Below, piece after piece: positions 17,892 to 26,102 of a stretch of 64,000 bases of DNA (position 1 is the stretch's first letter; every line of letters begins with the position of its first letter). The notes under the pieces were generated by a model. The model had not been told where the DNA came from, did not search any database, and saw only the letters and a list, made by a program, of their open reading frames with translations. Made by a program: the position numbers and the translations under genes. The stretch is taken from contig NZ_FOFP01000002.1 in assembly GCF_900110925.1 (NCBI RefSeq), positions 248,001-312,000 of the forward strand, in the 5' to 3' direction. The stretch is from Pseudomonas cuatrocienegasensis (GTDB taxonomy: Bacteria; Pseudomonadota; Gammaproteobacteria; Pseudomonadales; Pseudomonadaceae).

Positions 17892-19163
17892 ATGTCACAG
17901 CCTACCCTCGATAGCGATTACCCCTTGAGCGAGGTGCCCAGCAGCGCCCGCAAAGGCCTGTTTTCCACCGCCATCCTGCTGTTCGGTTTCACTTTCTTTA
18001 CCGCCACCATGTTTGCCGGCGGCAAGATCGGCATGGCCTTCGACTTCACCACCCTGATCTGGGCCGCGGTGATCGGCAACCTGCTGCTTGGCCTGTACGC
18101 CGCCGTGCTCGGCCTGATTGCCTGCCGCAGCGGCCTGAACTCGGTGCTGATGGGCCGCTTCTGCTTTGGCGAAGTCGGCAGCAAGCTCTCCGACGTGCTC
18201 CTCGGCTTCACCCAGATTGGCTGGTACGCCTGGGGTACGGCGACCATCGCCATCGTCCTGGTAAAAATCCTCGGCCTGCCGCAAGGCCTGACCATGCCGC
18301 TGATGGTGCTGTTCGGTTTCGGTTTCTGCCTGACCGCCTTCGTCGGCTACAAGGGCCTCGACCTGCTCTCGCGCATCGCCGTGCCAGCCATGCTGGTGCT
18401 GCTGGTGGTGTCGCTGTGGATCGCCACCCGTGATATCGGCGGCCTCGCTGGCCTGCTGGCGGTGGAGCCCAAGGAGAGCATGAGCCTGAGCGTGGCCATC
18501 ACCCTGGTTTTCGGCACCTTCGTCAGCGGCGCGACCCAGGCCACCAACTGGACACGCTTCGCCAAAAGCGGTCGAGTTGCGGTGCTGGCCAGCCTGTTCG
18601 GCTTCTTTATCGGTAACGGCCTGATGATCGTCGCCGGGGCCTACGGCGCCATCGTCTACCAGCAACCGGACGTGGTCGAAGTGCTGGTGCTGCAGGGCCT
18701 GTCCATGGCCGCGGTGATCATGCTGTTTCTCAATCTGTGGACCACCCAGGACAACACCATCTACAACTTCGCCGCCGCCGGCTGCAACCTGCTGCGCACC
18801 GGCAAGCGCAAAACCGTGACCCTGGCCGGCGCCGCTATCGGCACCCTGCTGGCCATCGGCGGCATGTACGAAATGCTGATTCCCTTCCTGATCCTGCTCG
18901 GCTCGATCATCCCGCCGATTGGTGGGGTGATCATGGCCGATTACTTCTACGGCCACCGCGCGCGCTACCCAACGCTGGCCGACGCGCGCTTGCCGACGTT
19001 CAACTGGGTCGGCCTCGGCGCCTACTTTATCGGTGCGCTGAGTGCCTACGCCTCGCCCTGGGTCGCGCCCCTGGTCGGCATCGCCGTCGCCGCGCTGGCC
19101 TATGTTGCCCTGTTCGAGCTGCGCAAAGCCCTGGCCGGGCGCCGTCTGGTCGTCGGTGCATGA
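17892..19163 (+). CDS. codB: Cytosine permease
   Basis: A 423-residue inner-membrane transporter of the NCS1 family with about 12 hydrophobic helices, importing cytosine with a cation. Family features include GKIGMAFDFTTLIWAAVIGN in the first helices and NWTRFAKSG. ATG at 17892 was chosen because the SQPTLDSDYPLSEVP leader is typical of CodB and it follows the sigma-54 promoter correctly; the longer in-frame start at 17781 would begin inside the operator palindrome. Its TGA overlaps the pucR ATG, making a coupled three-gene operon with codA. Confidence 0.92.
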   Translation: MSQPTLDSDYPLSEVPSSARKGLFSTAILLFGFTFFTATMFAGGKIGMAFDFTTLIWAAVIGNLLLGLYAAVLGLIACRSGLNSVLMGRFCFGEVGSKLSDVLLGFTQIGWYAWGTATIAIVLVKILGLPQGLTMPLMVLFGFGFCLTAFVGYKGLDLLSRIAVPAMLVLLVVSLWIATRDIGGLAGLLAVEPKESMSLSVAITLVFGTFVSGATQATNWTRFAKSGRVAVLASLFGFFIGNGLMIVAGAYGAIVYQQPDVVEVLVLQGLSMAAVIMLFLNLWTTQDNTIYNFAAAGCNLLRTGKRKTVTLAGAAIGTLLAIGGMYEMLIPFLILLGSIIPPIGGVIMADYFYGHRARYPTLADARLPTFNWVGLGAYFIGALSAYASPWVAPLVGIAVAALAYVALFELRKALAGRRLVVGA

Positions 19164-20392
19164 GCCTGACCGTCGCCGATGTGCTCGCCCTGCCCGGCCT
19201 TGCCAGCATGCGCCTGCGCGCCGGGCAACGGGCGCAGGACAACCCGGTGCGTTGGCCCTACGTCGCCGAGAACGCGACCATCGCGGAATGGGTGATGGGC
19301 GGCGAACTGGTGTTCGTCACCGGCATCAACCACCCGCGCGACGAAGCCAACTTGCTTCTGCTGGTTCGTCAGGCCCATGAGCGCGCCACCGCCGGCCTGG
19401 TGATCCTCACCGGCGCCGAGTACATCCAGGCGATTCCTGACAGCGTCATCGCCGAGGCCGAACGCATCGGCGTGCCGCTGCTCGAACAGCCCTACGACCT
19501 GAAGATGGTGGTGGTCACCCAGGCCATCGGCACGGCGCTGGTGCAAGCGCAGATGCTCGGCCGCTCGCGCCAGCATGTGCTGGAGCAATTGCTCGACGGG
19601 GATTATCAGTCCCTGGAAGCTCTGCTGCAGCGCGCCGACAGCCTGCGCCTGCCGCTGCAGGTGCCGCGTCAGGTGGCGTTGTTCAAATTGCAGGGCAGCG
19701 AACGGCTGTTTCTCGAGCAAACGCCCGAGCAGGCCGAACAGACGCTGCAAACCAACCGCCAACGCCTGCAGCAACAGCTGGAGCAGGTGCTGGCCGAACG
19801 TGGCGAAGTGCTGCCGCTGGTCAGCCAGGGCGAACACTGGATCGCCCTGTTGCCGGCAGCCGAGCACGCCGACGAGGCGCACAACCGGCGCAGCCTGATG
19901 CAACTGCTGGAGGCCCTTAACCCGCATCTGGCACCGCAACGCCTGTTTCTCGGCCTCAGCGTGGGCGGCCATGGCCCGGCGCAGTTTGCCCAGGCCCTCG
20001 GCGAGGCGCGCCAGGCGCTGGTCGCCGCACAATCCTTCCCCGAGCGCCTGGGGCTGTGCTGCTTCAACGAACTCGGGGTGATCGAACTGCTCGGCGCCAT
20101 CCGTGACCGCAGCCTGCTCGACCGCTTTGTCGCCGATGTGCTGGGCGCGCTGATCGGCGATGATTCGCGCCACGAACCCGTTCTGATGCCGACCCTGGAG
20201 GCCTGGTTTCAGGAGAACGGCAACCTGGCCTTGGCCGCCCAGCGCCTCAACGTCCACCGCAACACCCTGAGCCACCGCCTGCAGCGCATCGAAGCGCTGA
20301 GCGGCTGCTCGTTCACCGATCCCCACGACCGCCTGAACATCAGCATTGCCTTGCTGATCTGGCGCCTGTCGTCCCCAAGGAGTCCCGCATGA
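19160..20392 (+). CDS. PucR-family transcriptional regulator
   Basis: A 410-residue regulator with an N-terminal purine catabolism PucR domain (residues about 1-130, starting LTVADVLALPGL), a middle GGDEF-like/CdaR segment, and a C-terminal PucR helix-turn-helix (NLALAAQRLNVHRNTLSHRLQRIEAL, about 365-390). Such proteins sense purine or pyrimidine breakdown compounds. It lies between permease and deaminase, with ATGA overlaps on both sides, so it is made in step with the pathway it probably controls. Whether it binds the palindrome at 17781 is untested. Confidence 0.88.
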   Translation: MSLTVADVLALPGLASMRLRAGQRAQDNPVRWPYVAENATIAEWVMGGELVFVTGINHPRDEANLLLLVRQAHERATAGLVILTGAEYIQAIPDSVIAEAERIGVPLLEQPYDLKMVVVTQAIGTALVQAQMLGRSRQHVLEQLLDGDYQSLEALLQRADSLRLPLQVPRQVALFKLQGSERLFLEQTPEQAEQTLQTNRQRLQQQLEQVLAERGEVLPLVSQGEHWIALLPAAEHADEAHNRRSLMQLLEALNPHLAPQRLFLGLSVGGHGPAQFAQALGEARQALVAAQSFPERLGLCCFNELGVIELLGAIRDRSLLDRFVADVLGALIGDDSRHEPVLMPTLEAWFQENGNLALAAQRLNVHRNTLSHRLQRIEALSGCSFTDPHDRLNISIALLIWRLSSPRSPA

Positions 20393-21624
20393 TCATCCAC
20401 AACGCCCGCCTGCGCGGCCGCGACGGCCTGCACTGCATCACCCTGAATGGCGAGCGCATTGCTGCCATCGAACCGCAAAACACCGCACAGCCACTCGTCG
20501 ATGGCGACCTGGACGCCGCCGGCAACCTCGTGGTGCCGCCCTTCGTCGAGCCGCATATCCACCTCGACGCCACCCTCACCGCCGGCGAGCCGGCCTGGAA
20601 CATGAGCGGCACGCTGTTCGAGGGCATCGAGCGCTGGGCCGAGCGCAAGGCCCTGGTCACCCATGAAGACACCAAGACCCGCGCGCGCAAAACCATCGAC
20701 ATGCTGGTCGACCACGGCATCCAGCACGTGCGCACCCACGTCGACGTCACCGACCCGACCCTGGGCGCGCTCAAGGCCATGCTCGAAGTGCGCGAAGAAA
20801 CCCGCCACCTGATCGACATGCAGATCGTCGCCTTCCCCCAGGAAGGCATCGAGTCCTATGCCAATGGCCGCGCGCTGATGGAGCAGGCAGTCGAGCTGGG
20901 CGCTGACGTGGTCGGCGGCATCCCGCATTTTGAGAACACCCGCGATCAGGGCGTCTCGTCGATCAAGTTCCTTATGGACCTGGCCGAGCGCACTGGCTGC
21001 CTGGTGGACGTGCACTGCGACGAGACCGACGACCCGCAGTCGCGCTTTCTTGAAGTGCTGGCCGAGGAAGCCCGTGTGCGCGGCATGGGCGCGCGGGTCA
21101 CCGCCAGCCACACCACGGCCATGGGCTCCTATGACAACGCCTACTGCTCCAAGCTGTTCCGCCTGCTGAAGATGAGCGGCATCAGCTTTATCTCCTGCCC
21201 CACCGAAAGCATCCACCTGCAGGGCCGCTTCGACACCTACCCGAAACGCCGCGGCCTGACCCGCGTGGCCGAGATCGACCGCGCCGGGATGAACGTCTGC
21301 TTCGGCCAGGACTCCATCGTCGACCCCTGGTACCCCCTGGGCAACGGCAACATCCTGCGCATCCTCGAAGCCGGCCTGCACATCTGCCACATGCTCGGCT
21401 ACGAAGACCTCAAACGCAGCCTGGACCTGATCACCGACAACTCCGCCCGCGCCTTGGCGCTCGGCGAGCGTTACGGGTTAGAGGTGGGTCGCCCAGCCAA
21501 CCTGCTGATCCTCTCGGCGCCGGACGATTACGAAATGGTCCGCCGCCAGGGCTACGCGCTGGTATCGATACGCCACGGCAAACTGCTGATGCGCCGCACG
21601 CCTGCCAGCATAGAGCGCGCCTGA
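20389..21624 (+). CDS. codA: Cytosine deaminase
   Basis: Hydrolyses cytosine to uracil and ammonia. A 411-residue amidohydrolase with metal ligands in EPHIHLDA, catalytic Glu region HCDETDD, the third metal His in ASHTTAMGS and Asp in FGQDSIVDPW, all as in E. coli CodA. ATG overlaps the pucR stop (ATGA). With CodB importing the base and the released ammonia feeding nitrogen metabolism, the sigma-54 promoter upstream makes biological sense. No terminator is obvious; a long cluster of repeats follows. Confidence 0.94.
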   Translation: MIIHNARLRGRDGLHCITLNGERIAAIEPQNTAQPLVDGDLDAAGNLVVPPFVEPHIHLDATLTAGEPAWNMSGTLFEGIERWAERKALVTHEDTKTRARKTIDMLVDHGIQHVRTHVDVTDPTLGALKAMLEVREETRHLIDMQIVAFPQEGIESYANGRALMEQAVELGADVVGGIPHFENTRDQGVSSIKFLMDLAERTGCLVDVHCDETDDPQSRFLEVLAEEARVRGMGARVTASHTTAMGSYDNAYCSKLFRLLKMSGISFISCPTESIHLQGRFDTYPKRRGLTRVAEIDRAGMNVCFGQDSIVDPWYPLGNGNILRILEAGLHICHMLGYEDLKRSLDLITDNSARALALGERYGLEVGRPANLLILSAPDDYEMVRRQGYALVSIRHGKLLMRRTPASIERA

Positions 21625-21639
21625 TCACGTTCATTTCGT

Positions 21640-22028
21640 CGTAGGGTGGATGACGCTTTTTTCATCCACCATTGCTTCAGTCCAAGCGGTGGACAAGCTT
21701 CGCGTTGTCCACCCTACGAACTGATGCGCCGCACGCTGGCACAGATCGAGCGCGCTTGCGCAATTTGTAGGAGCCCCGCCCCGGGGCGAACAGTGGGCGC
21801 AGCTCAATATCGATGTTGCCTGAGCCATTCGCCGCGAGGCGCGGCTCCTACAAGTCAGTTGTAGCCTGGGTCGAGCGCAGCGACACCCGGGAAGCCACTC
21901 CCCGACAGCGCAGCACCCCGCCTGCGCAACTACCAACAACCCCACATATCTCGTGGAAGGGGCCGGGCGGCGATCCCCTTTAGCCTCGACAACCTGTGCA
22001 GGGGTCGCGGCTAAAGCCCCTCCCACAA
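21640..22028. repeat. Cluster of four different extragenic repeats
   Basis: The whole gap after codA is repeats. 21640-21718: GTAGGGTGGATGACGC...GTCCACCCTAC inverted pair. 21765-21853: REP doublet TGTAGGAGCCCCGCCCCGGG and CGCCGCGAGGCGCGGCTCCT. 21861-21891: GTAGCCTGGGTCGAGC...GACACCCGGG. 21955-22028: GGAAGGGGCCGGGCGGCG...GGCTAAAGCCCCTCCCAC palindrome. Each family recurs elsewhere in the window. No gene seen. Confidence 0.75.
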
Positions 22029-22050
22029 AAGCCACTCTCACAGCCCCTAC

Positions 22051-22905
22051 CTACTCCACCACCCGCACACTGGCGGTCATCCCGGCGCTGAGCGTCAGCC
22101 CTGCGGGAAGCTCGTTCAATTTGATCCGCACCGGAATGCGCTGGGCCAAACGCACCCAGTTAAAGGTCGGCTCGACATTGGCCAGCAACTGCCCGTCCGG
22201 GCTGGCGTTGCGGTCGGTGATGCCGCGGCTGATGCTCTCGACCTCGCCGCTGATCGCCTGCCCGGCGCTCATCAGCCAGACCTCGACCGGCGCGCCGATA
22301 CGCAGGCGCGGCAGTTTGGTTTCCTCGAAATACGCCACCACGTAAAACGACTCATCGGCCACCAGCGCCATCAGCGCCTGGCCGCTTTCAACGTGGTTAC
22401 CCTGGGCCAGGGTCAGGTTGGTGACTTGGCCACTGCGCGGCGCCCGCAGCTCGGTACGGGCCAGGTTCAGCTCAGCCAGCTTCAGCGCAGCCTCGGCTTC
22501 CAGATACTCGCCACGGGCAATCTGCGTATTGATCTGCGCGTTGTCGAGCAACTCCGCGCTGATCGCCTGTGGCCCCAGGCGCGTGCGCCGCGAAGCTTCG
22601 TGCTCACGCAGCCTGAGCTGCTGGTGGCGGGTCTCGGCGACGGCCCGCGCCTGCTCAACCGCCGCCTGATAGCGCTCGGCATCCAGGCGCAGCAGCAGGT
22701 CGCCGGCGCGCACCTGCTGGTTGTCATGCACCGCCAGGTCGACCACCCAGCCCGAGACATCGGGCGCCATGGTGATTACATCCGCGCGCACCCGCGCATC
22801 GCGGGTCCAGGGTGAATACAGGTAGTGCTGCCATAACCAGCTACCGGCCAGCAGAGCTGCCAGCACCAGTGTCAGGGTAATGCCGACACGCAGGGTCGAA
22901 CGCAT
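22051..22905 (-). CDS. HlyD-family membrane fusion protein (AaeA/EmrA-like)
   Basis: A 284-residue periplasmic adaptor: one N-terminal helix (residues about 7-27), then the biotinyl-lipoyl-like halves (TMAPDVSGWVVDLAVHDNQ and APRSGQVTNLTLAQGN) around a helical hairpin, and a beta-barrel domain. It joins an inner-membrane pump to an outer-membrane channel. ATG at 22905 has a GGAGAAAGG ribosome site; the longer frame runs into the DUF1656 gene. Last gene of a FUSC-DUF1656-HlyD operon equivalent to aaeBXA-type efflux of aromatic acids. No outer-membrane factor is next to it. Confidence 0.9.
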   Translation of the reverse strand: MRSTLRVGITLTLVLAALLAGSWLWQHYLYSPWTRDARVRADVITMAPDVSGWVVDLAVHDNQQVRAGDLLLRLDAERYQAAVEQARAVAETRHQQLRLREHEASRRTRLGPQAISAELLDNAQINTQIARGEYLEAEAALKLAELNLARTELRAPRSGQVTNLTLAQGNHVESGQALMALVADESFYVVAYFEETKLPRLRIGAPVEVWLMSAGQAISGEVESISRGITDRNASPDGQLLANVEPTFNWVRLAQRIPVRIKLNELPAGLTLSAGMTASVRVVE

Positions 22906-22919
22906 GCCTTTCTCCTCGA

Positions 22920-23123
22920 TTAACGTCCCAGCGCGGCCACCACGGCCGCCAATACACAGACATACAGAGCGCAGTCGAACAGCGCCTCGTGCCAGATCCA
23001 GCGCGCCGCGCCCACCCGCTGCAAGGCCAGGCGCACCACGCCAGTCAGCAGCAACGCCAGCAGCGCGTACAGCAACAAGGGGCTGAGCAGCACGCCGCCC
23101 AGCGCCCATTCACGCAATCCCAT
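22920..23123 (-). CDS. DUF1656 small membrane protein (AaeX-like)
   Basis: A 67-residue protein starting MGLREWALGG with two hydrophobic helices (about 10-30 and 45-64), the shape of the DUF1656/YtcA/AaeX family. It always sits between a FUSC pump and its HlyD adaptor. The start overlaps the FUSC stop by 14 bases and its stop is 14 bases before the HlyD ATG, so the three are one operon. Role unknown; presumably a part of the pump. Confidence 0.88.
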   Translation of the reverse strand: MGLREWALGGVLLSPLLLYALLALLLTGVVRLALQRVGAARWIWHEALFDCALYVCVLAAVVAALGR

Positions 23124-25101
23124 TGGGTTCTCCTTCGTGCAGGGCGCACCACTGCTGCCAGCCCCTCTGTACATGGGCCAGGGCCGCCAGTGCCAGGCGC
23201 CGGTCGATACTCGGCGGCGCCTGCTCCAGCGCCTGCTGCAACTGCGCCGCCACCTCATCGAGCGCCGTCGCTTGGGCCGCGCCTGCGGGCGCGCGCACCA
23301 GTTGCTCCAGACGTGCCATAAAGCGCTGCTCAGCAACGCCAAGCGGCGCATCCCCGGCGGCCAAACAGGCACGCAGGTGTAGCAGCTCATCACCCAGATC
23401 GAGGCTGAGCAGACCATCGTCCCAGCGGCTGGCGGTGCCGCCCGGCGCCACCGGATAGTGCCGCGCCAGAAGCAGCAAGCGGTCAGCCATGCGCCCACCA
23501 AACCAGTTTTCCGCACCGCCCAGGCTCTGCCGGGTCAGCCGCGCCAGGTCCCGGCGTATCGCATGCAGCACCCGCCGGCCATGCCAGGACGGGCTGCGCA
23601 GCAATACCAGGCGGAACGCCAGCACCGCGCAACCGACGCCAATCACAATCGCCAGGGCCTCGTTAAGAAACAACGCAACGTCGTAGCGCATGCTGTTTTG
23701 TGGCGCGCAGAGCACGATAAAGTGCAGGCAGAACGAGGTGGCACTCGCCCCGGTGGCAGGCGATGCCATGCCCAGCGCGCCGAAAAACAGCGGCACACCC
23801 AGCACCAGACACAACATGACAAAGCCGCTGACCTGCGGCAGCAGCACCTGGCCAGCAATAAAGGCAACCGGCAACGCGACCGCGATACCCTGCAAAAACA
23901 TCACACCAATCTGCGGGGCGTTGTCGCGGCTGGCGAACAGGCTGCACACCACCGCCGCCAGCAGCAAGGCACCGGATGCCGCAGGCCAGCCGGTGGCCAC
24001 CCAGAAAACCGCCAGCACGCCGAACGCCAGGGCACTGCGCAGGCCATACACCGCCGCACTCTGCCAATCCCGGTGCCAGGACAGCGCCGGCGGTGCGCGA
24101 CGCGGCGCCTGCCCGGCCGCCAGCGCCTGCACGCTCTGTTCGGCCTGCGCTACGCGCTGGGCCAGCAACGCCAAACGCTCCAGGTACACCTGCTGCACAC
24201 CCACCCGCGCAGGCTCAGCAGCCGCCTCGGCCAAGCGTGCGGCAAGCCCGCTCAGATCAACCGACGCCTCAGCATCCAAAGCGTGTAGCAGGATTTCCCG
24301 CCACGGCCGTAGCGCCTCGGCTTCCGTCGTATCGAGCAATTGCCACTGGCGCGCCGCCCCTCGTGCCAGACGCAGCATATTCAGCAGATCGCGGCTGAGC
24401 ACCCGTACCGCCACCGCCCGCTGCCGCCCGCGCGCACCTTCAAACCAGGCATGCTCACGCTGGGCATCGACCGCCACAATACGCCCCATCACCTCCAGCA
24501 AACCCTGGCGCGCCTCGGCCTCACCAAGAATCGCCAGCCGCGCCGCCTGGCGCCCTGCCTGCCAAGCCTGCTGCGCCTGGCCGACCAGTTGCCGCTCGAC
24601 CCGTTGTGGCCACAGCAGCGCGCTGACCAGGGTGGCGCAAAGAATGCCCAGGGAAATTTCACTGCAGCGCGCCACCGCCTGATCGAACACCGTCAGCGGT
24701 GCGGCAATCGCCGGCAAGCCGATAATCGCCACCGTGTAACCCGCCAGCACAAAGGCATAGGCCCAGGCACTGCGCAGCAGCGTCGAGGCCGCCGTACACA
24801 ACCCCAGCCAGAGCGCCAGCACCAGCAAAAACAGCTCCGGCGCCTGGCCAAACAGCGCCATAAACACCACCGCCATCACCGTCCCGACCACCGTGCCCAG
24901 CAACCGCGCCAAACCCTTTTGCACCACCATGCCGGACAACGGCTGGGCGACGATAAACACGGTCATCAGCGCCCACTGCGGCTGCTCCAGACCAAAACGC
25001 ATCGCGCACCACAACGCCAACCCGCCACCGAGCAGGGTCTTGAGAGCAAATTGAACAGCCGCCACAGAGGGCGCGAAAAAGGCGGTAAGCAAAGCAGGCA
25101 T
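23110..25101 (-). CDS. FUSC-family efflux pump (AaeB-like)
   Basis: A 663-residue inner-membrane protein with two repeats of six hydrophobic helices (about residues 15-165 and 345-500) separated and followed by cytosolic helical regions, the fusaric acid resistance/AaeB layout. Motifs ALMTVFIVAQPLSG and GTVVGTVMAVVFM are typical. Together with DUF1656 and the HlyD adaptor it should export small aromatic acids or similar weak acids. No LysR regulator adjoins the operon, unlike E. coli aaeXAB, so control is unclear. Confidence 0.9.
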   Translation of the reverse strand: MPALLTAFFAPSVAAVQFALKTLLGGGLALWCAMRFGLEQPQWALMTVFIVAQPLSGMVVQKGLARLLGTVVGTVMAVVFMALFGQAPELFLLVLALWLGLCTAASTLLRSAWAYAFVLAGYTVAIIGLPAIAAPLTVFDQAVARCSEISLGILCATLVSALLWPQRVERQLVGQAQQAWQAGRQAARLAILGEAEARQGLLEVMGRIVAVDAQREHAWFEGARGRQRAVAVRVLSRDLLNMLRLARGAARQWQLLDTTEAEALRPWREILLHALDAEASVDLSGLAARLAEAAAEPARVGVQQVYLERLALLAQRVAQAEQSVQALAAGQAPRRAPPALSWHRDWQSAAVYGLRSALAFGVLAVFWVATGWPAASGALLLAAVVCSLFASRDNAPQIGVMFLQGIAVALPVAFIAGQVLLPQVSGFVMLCLVLGVPLFFGALGMASPATGASATSFCLHFIVLCAPQNSMRYDVALFLNEALAIVIGVGCAVLAFRLVLLRSPSWHGRRVLHAIRRDLARLTRQSLGGAENWFGGRMADRLLLLARHYPVAPGGTASRWDDGLLSLDLGDELLHLRACLAAGDAPLGVAEQRFMARLEQLVRAPAGAAQATALDEVAAQLQQALEQAPPSIDRRLALAALAHVQRGWQQWCALHEGEPNGIA

Positions 25102-25271
25102 GGGATTTCACAGGCCGAGAACAATAACCCTAGCGTCCCTGCGGCAGATTGCGCAGGTAGATAGGCGAGCTAATTATTAGCGACCTATCGATATTCGTCC
25201 AGTTCCGATTTTCTTGTGCCTCAGGGGAAGGCCGCTGCCCACGGAAGGTTGCCCCCGAGCGTGCTTGAGGT

Positions 25272-25386
25272 GTAGGAGAAAATTTATTCGCGAAATTAGC
25301 GATCCCAATCGCGAATAAATTCGCGCCTATAACGCGGCAATCGCTAATTCAGCACGTAGCCTGGGTCGAGCGAAGCGACACCCGGG
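25272..25386. repeat. Two dispersed repeats in the pump-ccoM gap
   Basis: 25272-25330 is an inverted pair GTAGGAGAAAATTTATTCGC / GCGAATAAATTCGCGCCTAT (degenerate). 25356-25386 is GTAGCCTGGGTCGAGCGAAG...ACACCCGGG. The rest of 25102-25600 shows no gene; it holds an AT-richer stretch near 25160-25190 that may carry the pump promoter. Confidence 0.65.
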
Positions 25387-25602
25387 AACGACATTCGCGG
25401 ATATCAGCGTGACCAGCCATTAGTGAGAGGGACGATAGGACGATTTCTGCCCGCCGCTTTTTCGGGAGAGCGCTGACCTACCTTTCTCAATCACAAACAG
25501 CACTCAAACCTGCCATTCATTCCAGGATTACTCACAAGCCAACGCTGCAAAAGCCCGCAACACCGCAAACAAAATCCCAACAGCTCCCCAAATCCCACCC
25601 AC

Positions 25603-25625
25603 AAAAAAAGGCGACCGAAGTCGCC
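25603..25625 (-). terminator. Terminator of the ccoM-like gene
   Basis: GGCGAC (25610-25615) / GTCGCC (25620-25625) stem with a CGAA loop; on the minus strand it is followed by seven T. It lies 33 bases after the ccoM stop. Confidence 0.85.
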
Positions 25626-25657
25626 CAAATTGCCTTGCGTGCCTGTTGCCTGCGGAC

Positions 25658-25777
25658 TCAGCGCAGCTTGTTGCGCTTGTGCGAGTCTTTCCAGATGAAG
25701 TAACCAACACCCGCGAAGAACGCGACCATCAGCCCGACTGTGCCGATGCCGGCCAGTACGACAGTATCGATAAACAT
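25658..25777 (-). CDS. ccoM: CcoM-like cbb3 oxidase-associated small protein
   Basis: A 39-codon gene, too short for routine ORF calling, from ATG 25777 to TGA 25658. The product MFIDTVVLAGIGTVGLMVAF... has one membrane helix (residues about 5-27) and a basic end WKDSHKRNKLR. It strongly resembles CcoM, the small extra subunit found in Pseudomonas stutzeri cbb3 oxidase, which helps assembly and stability and is encoded apart from the ccoNOQP operons. GGAGG-like bases (AGGAGGCACCCC) precede the start. Two perfect Anr boxes upstream and its own terminator make a complete low-oxygen transcription unit. Name from memory of the family; no alignment was run. Confidence 0.7.
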   Translation of the reverse strand: MFIDTVVLAGIGTVGLMVAFFAGVGYFIWKDSHKRNKLR

Positions 25778-25816
25778 GGGGTGCCTCCTGCTGTTGAGTC
25801 CGCTAGGGATGGCTGT

Positions 25817-25857
25817 AGATTAACAAGCGGCGGGCGGGCGATATTGATCTGGGTCAA
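25817..25857 (-). promoter_or_regulatory. Anr/Fnr-dependent promoter of ccoM
   Basis: TTGAT-CTGG-GTCAA (25844-25857) matches the Anr box TTGAT-N4-ATCAA with one base changed. On the minus strand a TAATCT -10 sits at 25817-25822, giving a start near 25809 and a box centre at about -41.5, the class II Anr geometry. Confidence 0.75.
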
Positions 25858-25893
25858 TGCCCTACAGGAGTCACCCGCGAGTCGCTCGCAGGG

Positions 25894-25907
25894 TTGATCC
25901 AGGTCAA
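25894..25907 (-). promoter_or_regulatory. Second Anr-box-like site upstream of ccoM
   Basis: TTGAT-CCAG-GTCAA, the same half sites as the proximal box, centred exactly 50 bases further upstream (about -91.5). No divergent gene starts here (the next gene ends towards it), so it probably also serves ccoM. Confidence 0.6.
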
Positions 25908-26102
25908 TTTTCAGAGGTGGACGCGGGCAAAACCTGCAGCGCCAGAGTCCATCCGGAAATGTCGGTGCATGGACGGGGTCGGGCTGCGCTCATCACTGAG
26001 CAGTAAGCAAGGCATTGAAAACTCGTATCGATGCGCAGTGAACGCTTGAGAAATACGAGTTTTCTTTATATAGATCAAATGATTAGGTAAAAACAAACAG
26101 CC

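Noticed and set aside
19160..20392. Cyclic di-GMP enzyme in the PucR protein (GGDEF-like middle)
   Set aside because: The central part resembles the degenerate GGDEF-related domain of CdaR/PucR regulators and no GGDEF signature is visible.
21631..22041. 136-residue minus-strand ORF after codA
   Set aside because: Made entirely from four dispersed repeats.
22051..25101. Novel tripartite defence or secretion system
   Set aside because: FUSC, DUF1656 and HlyD in this order are a known aromatic acid efflux arrangement.
25911..26096. 61-residue minus-strand ORF after the old yellow enzyme
   Set aside because: Lies downstream of a gene end, with no ribosome site and no recognisable features; the Anr boxes nearby serve ccoM.
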